DNA of 48,256 bases from CAYNWK01 sp964400875 (GCA_964400875.1 CAYNWK010000012.1:1-48256), one strand, 5' to 3'. Numbered from the stretch's first letter, positions 32,789-41,526 are shown. Translations and numbers: made by a program. Notes: generated by a model from the sequence alone, not told the origin.

Positions 32789-34336
32789 ATGAATCTCATT
32801 GCCAACCACTTACTTACACTGATACTGTTCACCCCCACCCTGGTGGCAGCCGTGCTGGTGTTCCTGCCGCAGGAGGAAGAGAAGCTGATCCGTTGGGCGG
32901 CATTCGTCGGTAGCTTGATCCCTCTGGCGCTCTCGATCACTTTATGGCTCAGTTTCAACGCGAATCAACCCGGCTTCCAGTTTGAAGAGCGCTATATCTG
33001 GTACGCGGCGATTAATTCGACGTACCATTTAGGAGTTGATGGCTTATCGCTCACCATGGTGTTGCTCACCACGCTGCTGACGCCGGTCTCCATCATGGCT
33101 TCCTTCACTATCCGAGACCGCATCAAGTCCTTCATGATCCTCTTCCTATTACTCGAGACCGGCATGCTGGGCGTCTTTCTCAGCCTGGATTTGCTGCTCT
33201 TTTTCGTTTTCTGGGAGATCGGGCTGGTCCCCATGTATTTCCTGATCAACCAGTGGGGCAGTGAGAAAGGCGAACGCGAGATCTGGGGAGGTCGCAGAGT
33301 TCAGGCCCGAGCTTATGCCTCCTTTAAATTTATGATCTACACCATGGCCGGTTCCCTGGGTCTGTTGCTGGCTATCCAAATGATCGGTGTGGTATCTGGA
33401 ACGTTCGATATCCCGGTGCTTTTCGAACAATGGACGGCTTTGAGCGGCACGTTGTTCGGTCTGCCGATCGGCACAGTCAAGGCGATCGCCTTTTGGGCCT
33501 TTGCTATCGCTTTTGCCATCAAAGTGCCCGTTTGGCCTTTCCACACCTGGCTGCCGGATGCGCACACCGAAGCGCCCACAGCCGGTTCGATGATCCTGGC
33601 CGGAGTGCTCCTCAAGCTGGGAGCTTATGGTTTTCTTCGGCTGGTTCTGCCGCTCTATCCGGAGGAAGCGAAATATTACGCTGGCGCCCTGGCCTTGCTG
33701 GCCACATTGGCGATCATCTTCGGTGCGCTGGCGGCTTACGGACAGACCGATTTCAAGCGGCTGGTGGCTTACTCCTCAGTGAACCACATGGGATTTGTTG
33801 TGCTGGGCATCGCCGCCGCGGCTTTCGCCAACCAGACCGAAAACGCCACCATCGCGCTCAACGGCGCAGTGCTGCAAATGTTCAACCATGGACTTTCTGC
33901 GGCTGGGATGTTCTTCCTGGTCGGTGTGATTTACGAGCGCACCCACACGCGCAATTTGGAGGATTTTGGCGGGTTGTTCCCGCTGATCCCGGTTTACGGC
34001 GGCATCCTGATCTTTACTTCCATGGCTTCTCTGGGTCTGCCGGGATTGAACGGGTTTATCTCCGAGTTTCTGGTCGTACGAGGCGCGTGGCCGATCTTTA
34101 CGTTTTATACAGCTTTGAGCATGATCGGTCTCTTCTTCACCGGGGCTTATATCTTAAAAGGAATCAAACAGACGCTGCATGGTCCGCTCAATGAGCGTTG
34201 GGTCGGACACATCACCGAGATCAATGCTCGAGAATTGCTGGTTATCGCGCCGTTGATGGTCCTGATGTTGTGGATTGGCGTGTGGCCGGCCTGGATCTTG
34301 AACGTGATCAACCGGGCAATGATGATGCTGTTCTGA
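32789..34336 (+). CDS. nuoM: NADH-quinone oxidoreductase subunit M, copy 1
   Basis: 515-residue antiporter-like proton-pumping subunit with about 14 spans. Its pump residues are canonical: Glu143 in FWEIGLVPMYFLI (helix 5), Lys245 in FAIKVPVWPFHTWLPDAH (helix 7), Lys276 in GVLLKLGAY (helix 8), and the Glu of GLNGFISEFLV (helix 12). TTAGGAG precedes the ATG, which follows the nuoL stop by nine bases. The next gene encodes a second NuoM. Confidence 0.96.
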   Translation: MNLIANHLLTLILFTPTLVAAVLVFLPQEEEKLIRWAAFVGSLIPLALSITLWLSFNANQPGFQFEERYIWYAAINSTYHLGVDGLSLTMVLLTTLLTPVSIMASFTIRDRIKSFMILFLLLETGMLGVFLSLDLLLFFVFWEIGLVPMYFLINQWGSEKGEREIWGGRRVQARAYASFKFMIYTMAGSLGLLLAIQMIGVVSGTFDIPVLFEQWTALSGTLFGLPIGTVKAIAFWAFAIAFAIKVPVWPFHTWLPDAHTEAPTAGSMILAGVLLKLGAYGFLRLVLPLYPEEAKYYAGALALLATLAIIFGALAAYGQTDFKRLVAYSSVNHMGFVVLGIAAAAFANQTENATIALNGAVLQMFNHGLSAAGMFFLVGVIYERTHTRNLEDFGGLFPLIPVYGGILIFTSMASLGLPGLNGFISEFLVVRGAWPIFTFYTALSMIGLFFTGAYILKGIKQTLHGPLNERWVGHITEINARELLVIAPLMVLMLWIGVWPAWILNVINRAMMMLF

Positions 34337-34353
34337 CCACTTTGAGGTGAACA

Positions 34354-35826
34354 ATGCAATTTCCCATTCTTAGCATTATCGTCCTGACACCGGCAGTCGC
34401 GGGGATGCTGATCTTATTGATCCCCGGCGAACGCAAGACCGAGATCCGGGTTGCCGCACTGGCTGCTGCGTTCATCGCTATGTCTTTATCGGTGTGGGTT
34501 TACTTCTCCTACGACGCCGCGGTGGGCGGGTATCAGTTTATCGAGAAGTACAACTGGCTGCCAGCTTTGGGTATTTCTTACCATCTGGGCGTTGATGGTA
34601 TCAGCGCTCCGCTGCTGCTGCTGACTGGCGTGGTCATGTTCACCGGCGTATTAATCTCCTGGAAGCTCGACGACCGGCCGCGCGAATTCTTCGCCTTCCT
34701 GTTTATCCTGGCTACTGGCGTTTTTGGCGTATTTGCTGCTCTGGATTTATTCGGTCTGTTCTTCTTTTACGAAATCGCCGTATTCCCTATGTACCTATTG
34801 ATCGCCATTTGGGGCTGGAAGGTGACACGCGAGTACGCGGCCATGAAGTTGACCCTGTACCTGTTCATCGGGTCGGTGGTCGCCCTGGTGGGCGCGCTGG
34901 CAATGTACTTCAATTCCGGCTTGAACACCTTCGATATGCTCGCCCTTGAAAATGCGAACTTCTCGGTGCCGTTCCAGCATTTCTGGTTTCCCTTCGTCTT
35001 CTTCGGTTTCGCCGTATTGGGCGGTATCTTTCCTTTTCATAACTGGAGCCCAGACGGGCACGTAGCCGCGCCGACGGCGGTATCCATGTTCCACGCAGGT
35101 GTGCTGATGAAACTGGGCGCTTTTGCTGCTCTGCGAGTCGGTATTCTCCTCTTGCCGGAGGGGGCCAGGTTTCACATGCCCTGGATCATATTGTTGACCC
35201 TGGTCAACGTGGTTTACGGCGCATTCATCGCCATGGTGCAAACTGATTTCAAGTACGTCATCGGTTTCTCTTCGGTCTCACATATGGGGCTTGTGTTGAT
35301 GGGATTTGCCACCCTCAACCGGGAAGGATTTATCGGCGCCGGCGTTCAAATGTTCTCGCACGGCATCATGACGGCGCTCTTCTTTGCTGTCGTGGGTATG
35401 GTGTACGATCAGGCGCACACTCGAGAGATACCTAAATTAGGTGGTTTTGCCCGGGTGATGCCCTGGGCTGCAGTAGCCTTCATCATCGGCGGTCTGGTAT
35501 CCATGGGTATGCCCGGATTCTCCGGTTTCATCGCCGAATTCCCAATTTTTATGGGCTTGTGGCGGTATCAGCCGTGGATCGCCATCGTCGCTGCGGTCTC
35601 AATTGTCATTACAGCTTCGTATATTATCCGCGTCATCAGCCGGGTGTTTTTCGGTAAGATGCCTGAAGAATTTGTTGGGCACATCACGGACGTTTCCGTC
35701 CTGGACAAGGTCGCCCTTGGCGTCTTGTGCCTGATCCTGGTCGGTGTCGGCGTTTATCCCTCGGTCATGGTTCCGCTCGTTGAATCGGGCGTGCACAGCA
35801 TCCTCACCTTGTTTGGAGGTGCCTAA
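34354..35826 (+). CDS. nuoM: NADH-quinone oxidoreductase subunit M, copy 2 (variant)
   Basis: 490 residues, a second NuoM-type antiporter subunit diverged from copy 1. Helix 5 keeps Glu140 (FFYEIAVFPMYLLI), helix 8 keeps Lys253 (VLMKLGAFAAL), and helix 12 keeps the Glu of GFSGFIAEFPI. In helix 7, where FAIKVPVWPFH is expected, it reads FAVLGGIFPFH, so the pump Lys is replaced by Leu222 (codon 35017-35019). The protein is complete and in frame. It may sit between NuoL and NuoM, or next to NuoM, in an enlarged membrane arm. Whether it still pumps protons is open. The GAGGTG before the ATG is a fair Shine-Dalgarno. Confidence 0.93.
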   Translation: MQFPILSIIVLTPAVAGMLILLIPGERKTEIRVAALAAAFIAMSLSVWVYFSYDAAVGGYQFIEKYNWLPALGISYHLGVDGISAPLLLLTGVVMFTGVLISWKLDDRPREFFAFLFILATGVFGVFAALDLFGLFFFYEIAVFPMYLLIAIWGWKVTREYAAMKLTLYLFIGSVVALVGALAMYFNSGLNTFDMLALENANFSVPFQHFWFPFVFFGFAVLGGIFPFHNWSPDGHVAAPTAVSMFHAGVLMKLGAFAALRVGILLLPEGARFHMPWIILLTLVNVVYGAFIAMVQTDFKYVIGFSSVSHMGLVLMGFATLNREGFIGAGVQMFSHGIMTALFFAVVGMVYDQAHTREIPKLGGFARVMPWAAVAFIIGGLVSMGMPGFSGFIAEFPIFMGLWRYQPWIAIVAAVSIVITASYIIRVISRVFFGKMPEEFVGHITDVSVLDKVALGVLCLILVGVGVYPSVMVPLVESGVHSILTLFGGA

Positions 35827-37278
35827 GTGTTTGGAAATATAAATCTCCAAATGATCCTGGCGATCTTGCCTGAGATCCTGTTGCTTGTCCTGGCAGCTTG
35901 TGTGCTGTTGTACGACATGCTGGTGGGGGAGCAAGGTAAACGGGGCTTAGGCTGGCTTACCTTCGGTGGTTTGGCAGTTATTTTTATCCTTGGTTTGGCG
36001 GTCTCCCGGCCTGGAGAGACCGGGGTATCGCTCTGGGGAGGGATGGTCCGTCACGACTGGCTGGGATTTGCCTTCAAAATGCTGTTTATATTCGGCGCTG
36101 CCATCACCACTTTGTTTGCTATGGATATCAAGCCATTGGGCCAGCGAGGTGAATTCTATGCGCTGATGCTGGCTTCCACCTTGGGTATGAATTTCATGGC
36201 TTCCGCCGGGAATCTGGTGATGCTTTACCTGGCGATTGAAACCACCTCTATACCCTTATATGTCTTGGCTGGATTTTTCACACTGGATAAAAAATCTACT
36301 GAAGCAGGTTTCAAATACCTGCTCTTTGGCGCGCTGACTTCGACGGTGATGCTGTACGGCTTTAGCCTGCTGTATGGTTTCACTGGAACGACGGATATCT
36401 ATGTCATCGCTGGCAACATCATCTCCGGGGACCTTCCCCTGGTGTTGGTACTAGGAACTTTGCTGCTTGTCATGGTTGGCTTCGGGTTTAAAGTATCCGT
36501 GGTGCCCTTTCACTTTTGGGCTCCTGACGTCTACGAGGGCGCACCAACCCCGGTAGCTGGATTCCTATCCACCGCTTCAAAAGCGGCGGGTTTCGCGGTG
36601 CTGATGCGCGTTCTGACGGTCGCTTTTCCCACGGAGATGCCTTATTGGGCGGCTGTCGTCGCGGCACTGGCCACCGCCTCGATGACCTTGGGTAATGCTC
36701 TGGCGCTCGCTCAGACGAATATCAAGCGGATGCTGGCGTACTCTTCCATCGCTCATGCCGGATATGCCATGATCGGCGTCGCAGCAGTCTCTCCTTTGGG
36801 GACAGCCTCGGCGGTTTTCTACCTGGTGGTCTACGTGGTCACCAACCTAACGGCATTTGGAATCGTTTCAGCATTCTCGCGTGTCGCCGGCTCTGACGAC
36901 ATCGCCGATTATGCTGCGATGAGCCGACGCGCCCCCGGTCTTTCTCTGGCGATGCTGATAGCCTTCCTCTCTTTAGCAGGCATGCCACCCTTCGGCGGCT
37001 TTGTCGCTAAGGTTTTCGTTTTTGCAGCCGCGGTAAACGCTGGCCTGGTTTGGCTGGCGGTAGTTGGTGTGCTCAACGCCATCGTCGGCCTGTATTACTA
37101 CCTGATCGTCTTGAAAGTGGTCTACCTGTATCGTTCGGAGGAAGAAGATATTCCCGTACCGCTATCCCGGCCTTATACGATGGCCCTGGTCGTCCTCGTG
37201 ATCGGCATCATCTTGATCGGAACCGTGTTTGCCCCCTGGTACGCCTGGTCAACATCCGCTGCTGCGGCTCTCTTTTAG
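35827..37278 (+). CDS. nuoN: NADH-quinone oxidoreductase subunit N
   Basis: 483 residues, the proximal antiporter-like subunit. Helix 5 Glu is in MLYLAIETTSIPLYVLAG. Helix 7 Lys is in GFGFKVSVVPFHFWAPDVY, and the helix 12 Lys in FGGFVAKVFVF. The start is a GTG directly after the stop of nuoM copy 2, supported by GGAGG eight bases upstream. It ends the complex I run. No clear hairpin terminator follows, only a T-rich stretch before the atp promoter. Confidence 0.95.
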   Translation: MFGNINLQMILAILPEILLLVLAACVLLYDMLVGEQGKRGLGWLTFGGLAVIFILGLAVSRPGETGVSLWGGMVRHDWLGFAFKMLFIFGAAITTLFAMDIKPLGQRGEFYALMLASTLGMNFMASAGNLVMLYLAIETTSIPLYVLAGFFTLDKKSTEAGFKYLLFGALTSTVMLYGFSLLYGFTGTTDIYVIAGNIISGDLPLVLVLGTLLLVMVGFGFKVSVVPFHFWAPDVYEGAPTPVAGFLSTASKAAGFAVLMRVLTVAFPTEMPYWAAVVAALATASMTLGNALALAQTNIKRMLAYSSIAHAGYAMIGVAAVSPLGTASAVFYLVVYVVTNLTAFGIVSAFSRVAGSDDIADYAAMSRRAPGLSLAMLIAFLSLAGMPPFGGFVAKVFVFAAAVNAGLVWLAVVGVLNAIVGLYYYLIVLKVVYLYRSEEEDIPVPLSRPYTMALVVLVIGIILIGTVFAPWYAWSTSAAAALF

Positions 37279-37329
37279 GAATTAGCCGAGTTTAAAACAA
37301 TCCGACCCTTATTTGTCCTTTTTTGCACA

Positions 37330-37359
37330 TTGACGAGTATTAACCGCCTATGTTACAAT
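37330..37359 (+). promoter_or_regulatory. Strong sigma-70-type promoter of the atp genes
   Basis: TTGACG (37330-37335), an 18-base spacer ending in TGT, and TACAAT (37354-37359), which is an extended -10. The predicted start of transcription, about 37366, is two or three bases before the atpZ ATG at 37369, so the message should be nearly leaderless. The same hexamers are used at 6264. Confidence 0.75.
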
Positions 37360-37368
37360 CTGCCCGCC

Positions 37369-37683
37369 ATGAGCCGTTCAGGTGATCGGCCTGAAAAGAG
37401 CCGCTTCGGATACGCGCTTAACCTGACTCTGGTTGCGGTTGCCGGTCAAGTTGGTTGCTTGACGCTCATCATTGTTTTGGCAGCACTTTTTGGCGGTTTG
37501 TGGCTCGATAACCAGTTCGACAGTCGTCCGCTTTTTACAATTATTTTAATGATCGGCAGCGTGCCGGTTACTCTGGTCGCCATGTTTTGGGTCGTCAGGG
37601 CAGTTACCTCTCGCCTGACGTCTAGTCAAGACCGCGTACAAACCGAACAAGAAGAGGAGCATGCAGACCGTGGAAGAGACTAA
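37369..37683 (+). CDS. atpZ: AtpZ/AtpI-type F0F1 ATP synthase accessory protein
   Basis: 104 residues from the ATG at 37369. The upstream in-frame start at 37330 lies within the promoter and is rejected. Two hydrophobic spans (about residues 18-42 and 52-74) flank GGLWLDNQFDSRP, matching the G-x-x-LD-x-x-x-x-x-x-P pattern of the small AtpZ family (ATPase_gene1) commonly found first in atp operons. The tail is highly charged. No Shine-Dalgarno precedes the start, consistent with leaderless translation. Its last 23 bases overlap atpB. Confidence 0.8.
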   Translation: MSRSGDRPEKSRFGYALNLTLVAVAGQVGCLTLIIVLAALFGGLWLDNQFDSRPLFTIILMIGSVPVTLVAMFWVVRAVTSRLTSSQDRVQTEQEEEHADRGRD

Positions 37684-38638
37684 TAGATGGCGCTGGGGCG
37701 TTAACCGCTGGCTGGTTTTGTTGTTTATCATTTTAGGCATCTTCGCAGCCCGCGCTTATTCCCCCGTTTTACCCCACATCCAGTTAGCGGCGGAAGCCTA
37801 TTCCCACGATCCGTTATTCAGCTTGCCGGTCCTTGGTGAGTTCCATTGGACCAATACTCTAACTGCGATGGTCATCGCCGATGTGCTGATCTTGCTGATC
37901 GCCTTAGTGGTCAGGCGAGCGGCGACAAGCGGTGACCTGGTCCCGCGCGGCTTTGCCGGCGCAGTGGAAGCTTTGCTCGAAGTACTATATAACCTGACCG
38001 AATCCAATGCGGGTAAATGGGCCAAACAGATTTTCCCTTACTTTGCCACGATTACGCTCTTCGTTTTAATCGTCAATTGGATGGAATTGATCCCCATGGT
38101 AGACAGCGTCGGGATCATCGAGCACGCGCCTGCAAACGTTGAAGGGCACGCCATTGAAACGGTGGGATCGTTTACCACCATTACACCGCAAGAAGGGGAA
38201 TACGCCTTGATTCCCTACGTTCGCGTGCTTTCAACCGATCTAAACTTCACGGTGGGGCTGGCGTTGATCTCGGTCTTTATGACTCAAGTCATTGGGTTCC
38301 GTGCGCTGGGCGGTGAATACTTCGGAAAGTATTTCAACGTCGGCGGTGTGTTCAAACGGCCGGTGTTCGGCGTGATCGATTTCGCCGTCGGCTTATTGGA
38401 AATAGTATCGGAGTTTTCGAAGATCCTATCGTTCTCCTTCCGTCTTTTTGGCAATATCTTCGCCGGCTCTGTGCTCTTGTTCGTGATCGGTACGTTGGTG
38501 CCCGTATTCGCCCAATCTATTTTTCTCATGTTGGAGTTCTTCGTTGGCTTGATCCAGGCCGTCGTGTTCGGCATGCTTACCATGGTGTTCATGTCCCAGG
38601 CGACCCAAGGTCACGGCGGGCACGAAGAAGGGCACTAG
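37661..38638 (+). CDS. atpB: F0F1 ATP synthase subunit a
   Basis: 325 residues, five or six spans, somewhat longer than the Escherichia coli protein (271). It forms the proton half-channels next to the c-ring. The essential Arg is in SFSFRLFGNIFAGSVLL. The helix ending FFVGLIQAVVFGMLTMVFM is the conserved last span. WMELIPMVDSVG matches the usual N-P/E-L-I-P block of helix 2. A roughly 35-residue loop with several acidic residues follows it. The C-terminus is His-rich (GHGGHEEGH). GAAGAGGAG precedes the ATG and the gene overlaps atpZ. A 125-base gap with a small stem-loop (CGCGA/TCGCG, 38658-38677) precedes atpE. Confidence 0.95.
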   Translation: MQTVEETNRWRWGVNRWLVLLFIILGIFAARAYSPVLPHIQLAAEAYSHDPLFSLPVLGEFHWTNTLTAMVIADVLILLIALVVRRAATSGDLVPRGFAGAVEALLEVLYNLTESNAGKWAKQIFPYFATITLFVLIVNWMELIPMVDSVGIIEHAPANVEGHAIETVGSFTTITPQEGEYALIPYVRVLSTDLNFTVGLALISVFMTQVIGFRALGGEYFGKYFNVGGVFKRPVFGVIDFAVGLLEIVSEFSKILSFSFRLFGNIFAGSVLLFVIGTLVPVFAQSIFLMLEFFVGLIQAVVFGMLTMVFMSQATQGHGGHEEGH

Positions 38639-38763
38639 TCCCAATTCAGATAGGCTACGCGATAAACTCTTGTCGCGAGATCTTCGGGTGGAGTTCCGCC
38701 CGGCAAACAAACCATTTTCATGGCGGTTTACCGCCCAGATCAAACCCAGGAGGTTGAAGGACT

Positions 38764-38991
38764 ATGGATGTTGAAGCAGCAAGACTTATTGGCGCAGGAT
38801 TGGCTATGATCGGGACTATCGGCGCCGGGATAGGTATTGGTGTAGTCGTCAATGGTGCCGTGCAAGGTATCGCGCGCAATCCGGACGCTAGCGGTACCGT
38901 CCAGACGAATATGATCCTCGGAATTGCGTTCGCCGAAGCTGTTGCTATCTATTGTCTGGTGATAGCTCTCTTGATATTTTTCGTTGGTTGA
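38764..38991 (+). CDS. atpE: F0F1 ATP synthase subunit c
   Basis: 75 residues, two spans joined by the polar loop GIARNPDA. The ion-binding Glu is in GIAFAEAVAIYCLVIALL. The residue after it is Ala, and helix 1 has GIGIGVVVNG without the Gln of sodium-type rings. The ring is therefore most likely proton-specific. The start is set by AGGAGG and AAGGACT before the ATG. Confidence 0.97.
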   Translation: MDVEAARLIGAGLAMIGTIGAGIGIGVVVNGAVQGIARNPDASGTVQTNMILGIAFAEAVAIYCLVIALLIFFVG

Positions 38992-39059
38992 GTGCAAACA
39001 GTTGCATTTGCGAACCTGATGCTGAAAGCCTTGAGCAAGGATGAGAAGGGAGTACACCA

Positions 39060-39797
39060 TTGGAACAGCTAGGACTTAATCTAGGTTATTTGTTAGTCCA
39101 GATCCTTAACTTCGCGATTATTTTCGTGGTCTTGAGGGCCTGGGTTTACAAGCCGGTCTTGAATTTGCTCGAAGAGCGCCGGGAGACCATCGCGCAGGGT
39201 TTGGAAGACGCCCGGGTAGCTTCGGAGGCGCGTGAAAATGCCGAGAAAGAAGCCGAAGCGATCAAGTCTGAGGCGCAGTCGGAAGCGAGCACCATCGTGC
39301 GCGAGGCTTCTGAGCGTGCTGAACAGCAAGGCCGCGAGATCATTGCGGAGGCTGAGGAAGAAACCGCTCGCAAACGAGAACAGGCTACTGCTGACGCTGA
39401 GCGAGAGAGGGACCGCATTTTAGGTGAATTGCGCGGCCAGGTTGGCGCCTTAGCCATGTCAGCGGCGCAAAAGCTCATCGGCGAATCTCTGGATAAGCAG
39501 CGCCAGCACGCCTTGATCGACGAATTTTTCTCGGGCGTGAAATCCGGCAAGGTCGTGGTTCTGGAAGGCGAGACTATGACAGGCGCGGCAGCCGAAGTTA
39601 CCAGCGCCTTGCCGCTTTCCGATGAGGAGAAAGAAGCGGTCAAAGAGGATGTGCTTTCCAAGCTGGGCGATCACGCTACGGTTACCTTCCGGGTCGATCC
39701 GTCGATCCTTGGAGGTTTGGTGGTGCGCGTCGGGGATAAAGTCCTTGACGGTTCCGTAGCCGGTCGCCTGGATAGCATGCGCCAGAGTCTGGTCTAA
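39060..39797 (+). CDS. atpF: Fused ATP synthase b subunit and delta C-terminal domain
   Basis: 245 residues. Residues 8-30 are the membrane anchor of subunit b, with VYKPVLNLLEERR at the hinge. A long charged Ala/Glu-rich helix follows (about 35-150), the peripheral stalk. Residues about 179-245 match the C-terminal domain of subunit delta: VTSALPLSDEEKEAV, then VDPSILGGLVVRVGDKVLDG and SVAGRLDSMRQSL. The N-terminal six-helix domain of delta, normally about 100 residues, is absent; only about 25 residues join the parts. The start is a TTG at 39060 with GAAGGGA about eight bases upstream; no better start is available. No alpha, gamma, beta or epsilon gene follows. Confidence 0.88.
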   Translation: MEQLGLNLGYLLVQILNFAIIFVVLRAWVYKPVLNLLEERRETIAQGLEDARVASEARENAEKEAEAIKSEAQSEASTIVREASERAEQQGREIIAEAEEETARKREQATADAERERDRILGELRGQVGALAMSAAQKLIGESLDKQRQHALIDEFFSGVKSGKVVVLEGETMTGAAAEVTSALPLSDEEKEAVKEDVLSKLGDHATVTFRVDPSILGGLVVRVGDKVLDGSVAGRLDSMRQSLV

Positions 39798-39871
39798 CAC
39801 AGAAACACGCTTAACCTACTAGCTACGCGATTCGCCGCATCGACGTTTGCGGGCTATTTAATGTGCACAAC

Positions 39872-39901
39872 GACGCCCATAGGCCAGCCTTGGGCGTCTT
39901 T
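39872..39901 (+). terminator. Probable terminator between atpF-H and murE
   Basis: GACGCCCA (39872-39879) pairs perfectly with TGGGCGTC (39891-39898), followed by TTT only. The T tract is short. The hairpin ends about 12 bases before the murE start and could also affect its translation. Confidence 0.55.
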
Positions 39902-39912
39902 GAATATCGGAA

Positions 39913-41517
39913 GTGATTTTGAATCCATCTACGCGCTCACACCCTCTGAATGAGTTGCTCGAAAATCTGGACGGTTACGAGTCCTCAGGACAGCTGCCGG
40001 AGACCCTCATCAGCGGGATCAGCTTCGATTCGCGCCGGGTTCAGCCGGGAGACCTCTTCGTAGCGCTGAGCGGCGGCTCTACCGACGGGCACCGCTATAT
40101 CCCCCAAGCCGTGCAGGCTGGCGCGGCTGCGATCGTCGGCACGCAAATGATGGAAGGATTGTCCCAACCTTACGTGCAGGTCGCAGACAGCCGCCGGGCA
40201 TTGGCTTACCTCTCAGCAGCATTCTACTCGTTTCCGGCGCGCCAATTGACCGTGATCGGAGTGACCGGGACCGACGGGAAGACCACCACTGCCAGCCTGA
40301 TCTATAAAATTTTGCAGGCCGCAGGCCACCAAAGCGGGATGATCACTACGGTTAGCGCTCTAATCGGCGAACGAGAATTTGATACCGGTTTTCACGTCAC
40401 TACGCCAGAAGCCCCCTTCGTGCAGGGCTACCTGGCTGAGATGGTGTCCGCCGGATTGACTCACGTCGTATTGGAAGCGACTTCTCATGGTCTCAGCCAA
40501 CAGCGCGTGGCAGCCTGCGATTTCGACGTCGCCGTCGTGACCAATATCACCCACGAACACCTGGATTACCATGGGACCTATCCGGCCTACCGCGCTGCAA
40601 AAGCCCAATTATTTGCAGAATTAGCACGCACTGTCCCCAAATCGCGAGGCAACCCTCGTCTGGCGGTGCTTAACAAGCAGGATAGCTCTTATGACTTCCT
40701 GTCGGAATACGTTGATCAATTGGATGCCCCGATCCGGCAGATCGATTATGGCCTGGAGGCTGATGCTGAAATTCGCGCCACCAACCTCGCCAATCTTCCC
40801 AGTGGGATTCGTTTTCTGGCTGAAGGGGCCGGTTATCGGTTCCCGGTCGAGAGCCATTTGATCGGCGCCTACAACGTCTTCAACTGCCTGGCAGCGATTG
40901 CGGCTACCGTCGATGGTTTGGGCCTGCCTCCTCAGGCTGCTGCTCAGGGTATCGCCGGGCTCTCCGGAATCCCCGGGCGCATGGAGACGATCGACCTTGG
41001 ACAGGAATTTATCGCCATCGTCGATTTCGCCCATACACCCAACGCGCTGCGCAGGGCGCTGGAGGCTTCTCGCGGGTTGGTTGAGGGGAGGGTGATCGCC
41101 GTTTTTGGGTCAGCGGGACTGCGCGACCGGGCGAAACGACGCATGATGGCGGAGGTTGCCGCCGATCTGGCTGACATTACGGTATTAACCGCTGAAGATC
41201 CGCGCACCGAATCCCTGGGACAGATCCTGTCACAGATGGCGGGCGGTGCCGAAGGGCGCGGCGGGATAGAGGGTGAGACTTTCTGGCAGGTACCCGATCG
41301 CGGCGCGGCGATCCGCTTTGCGCTGGAGCTGGCCCGGCCTGGAGATCTGGTTCTGTTGTGCGGCAAAGGCCACGAACAGTCGATGTGTTTCGGTGAAACC
41401 GAGTATCCCTGGGATGACCGCCAAGCGTTGCGGGCGGCTTTGGCGGATTATTTAAACGTCCCCGGTCCGGCAATGCCTTTTCTTCCCACCCAAGATGTGG
41501 GGAGGGGGGACGGTTGA
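39913..41517 (+). CDS. murE: UDP-MurNAc-tripeptide synthetase (MurE-type Mur ligase)
   Basis: 534 residues. This ATP-dependent ligase adds the third (diamino) residue to UDP-MurNAc-L-Ala-D-Glu in peptidoglycan synthesis. SGISFDSRRVQPGDLFVAL is the MurE N-terminal signature. VTGTDGKTTTASLI is the P-loop, and HVTTPEAP, VLEATSHGL and NITHEHLDYHGT follow in the central domain. FAHTPNALRRAL and the C-terminal LLCGKGHE complete it. The specificity motif, DNPR in meso-diaminopimelate enzymes, reads EDPR at about residues 428-431. The start is uncertain: GTG 39913 has no Shine-Dalgarno, while TTG 39919 has GGAAG five bases upstream. Confidence 0.93.
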   Translation: MILNPSTRSHPLNELLENLDGYESSGQLPETLISGISFDSRRVQPGDLFVALSGGSTDGHRYIPQAVQAGAAAIVGTQMMEGLSQPYVQVADSRRALAYLSAAFYSFPARQLTVIGVTGTDGKTTTASLIYKILQAAGHQSGMITTVSALIGEREFDTGFHVTTPEAPFVQGYLAEMVSAGLTHVVLEATSHGLSQQRVAACDFDVAVVTNITHEHLDYHGTYPAYRAAKAQLFAELARTVPKSRGNPRLAVLNKQDSSYDFLSEYVDQLDAPIRQIDYGLEADAEIRATNLANLPSGIRFLAEGAGYRFPVESHLIGAYNVFNCLAAIAATVDGLGLPPQAAAQGIAGLSGIPGRMETIDLGQEFIAIVDFAHTPNALRRALEASRGLVEGRVIAVFGSAGLRDRAKRRMMAEVAADLADITVLTAEDPRTESLGQILSQMAGGAEGRGGIEGETFWQVPDRGAAIRFALELARPGDLVLLCGKGHEQSMCFGETEYPWDDRQALRAALADYLNVPGPAMPFLPTQDVGRGDG

Positions 41518-41526
41518 TTTTAAATT

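Noticed and set aside
34354..35826. NuoM copy 2 as an MrpD or hydrogenase-type antiporter subunit
   Set aside because: Its position in a nuo run, its length and its NuoM-type helix 5, 8 and 12 motifs fit NuoM better; no other Mrp or hydrogenase genes are nearby.
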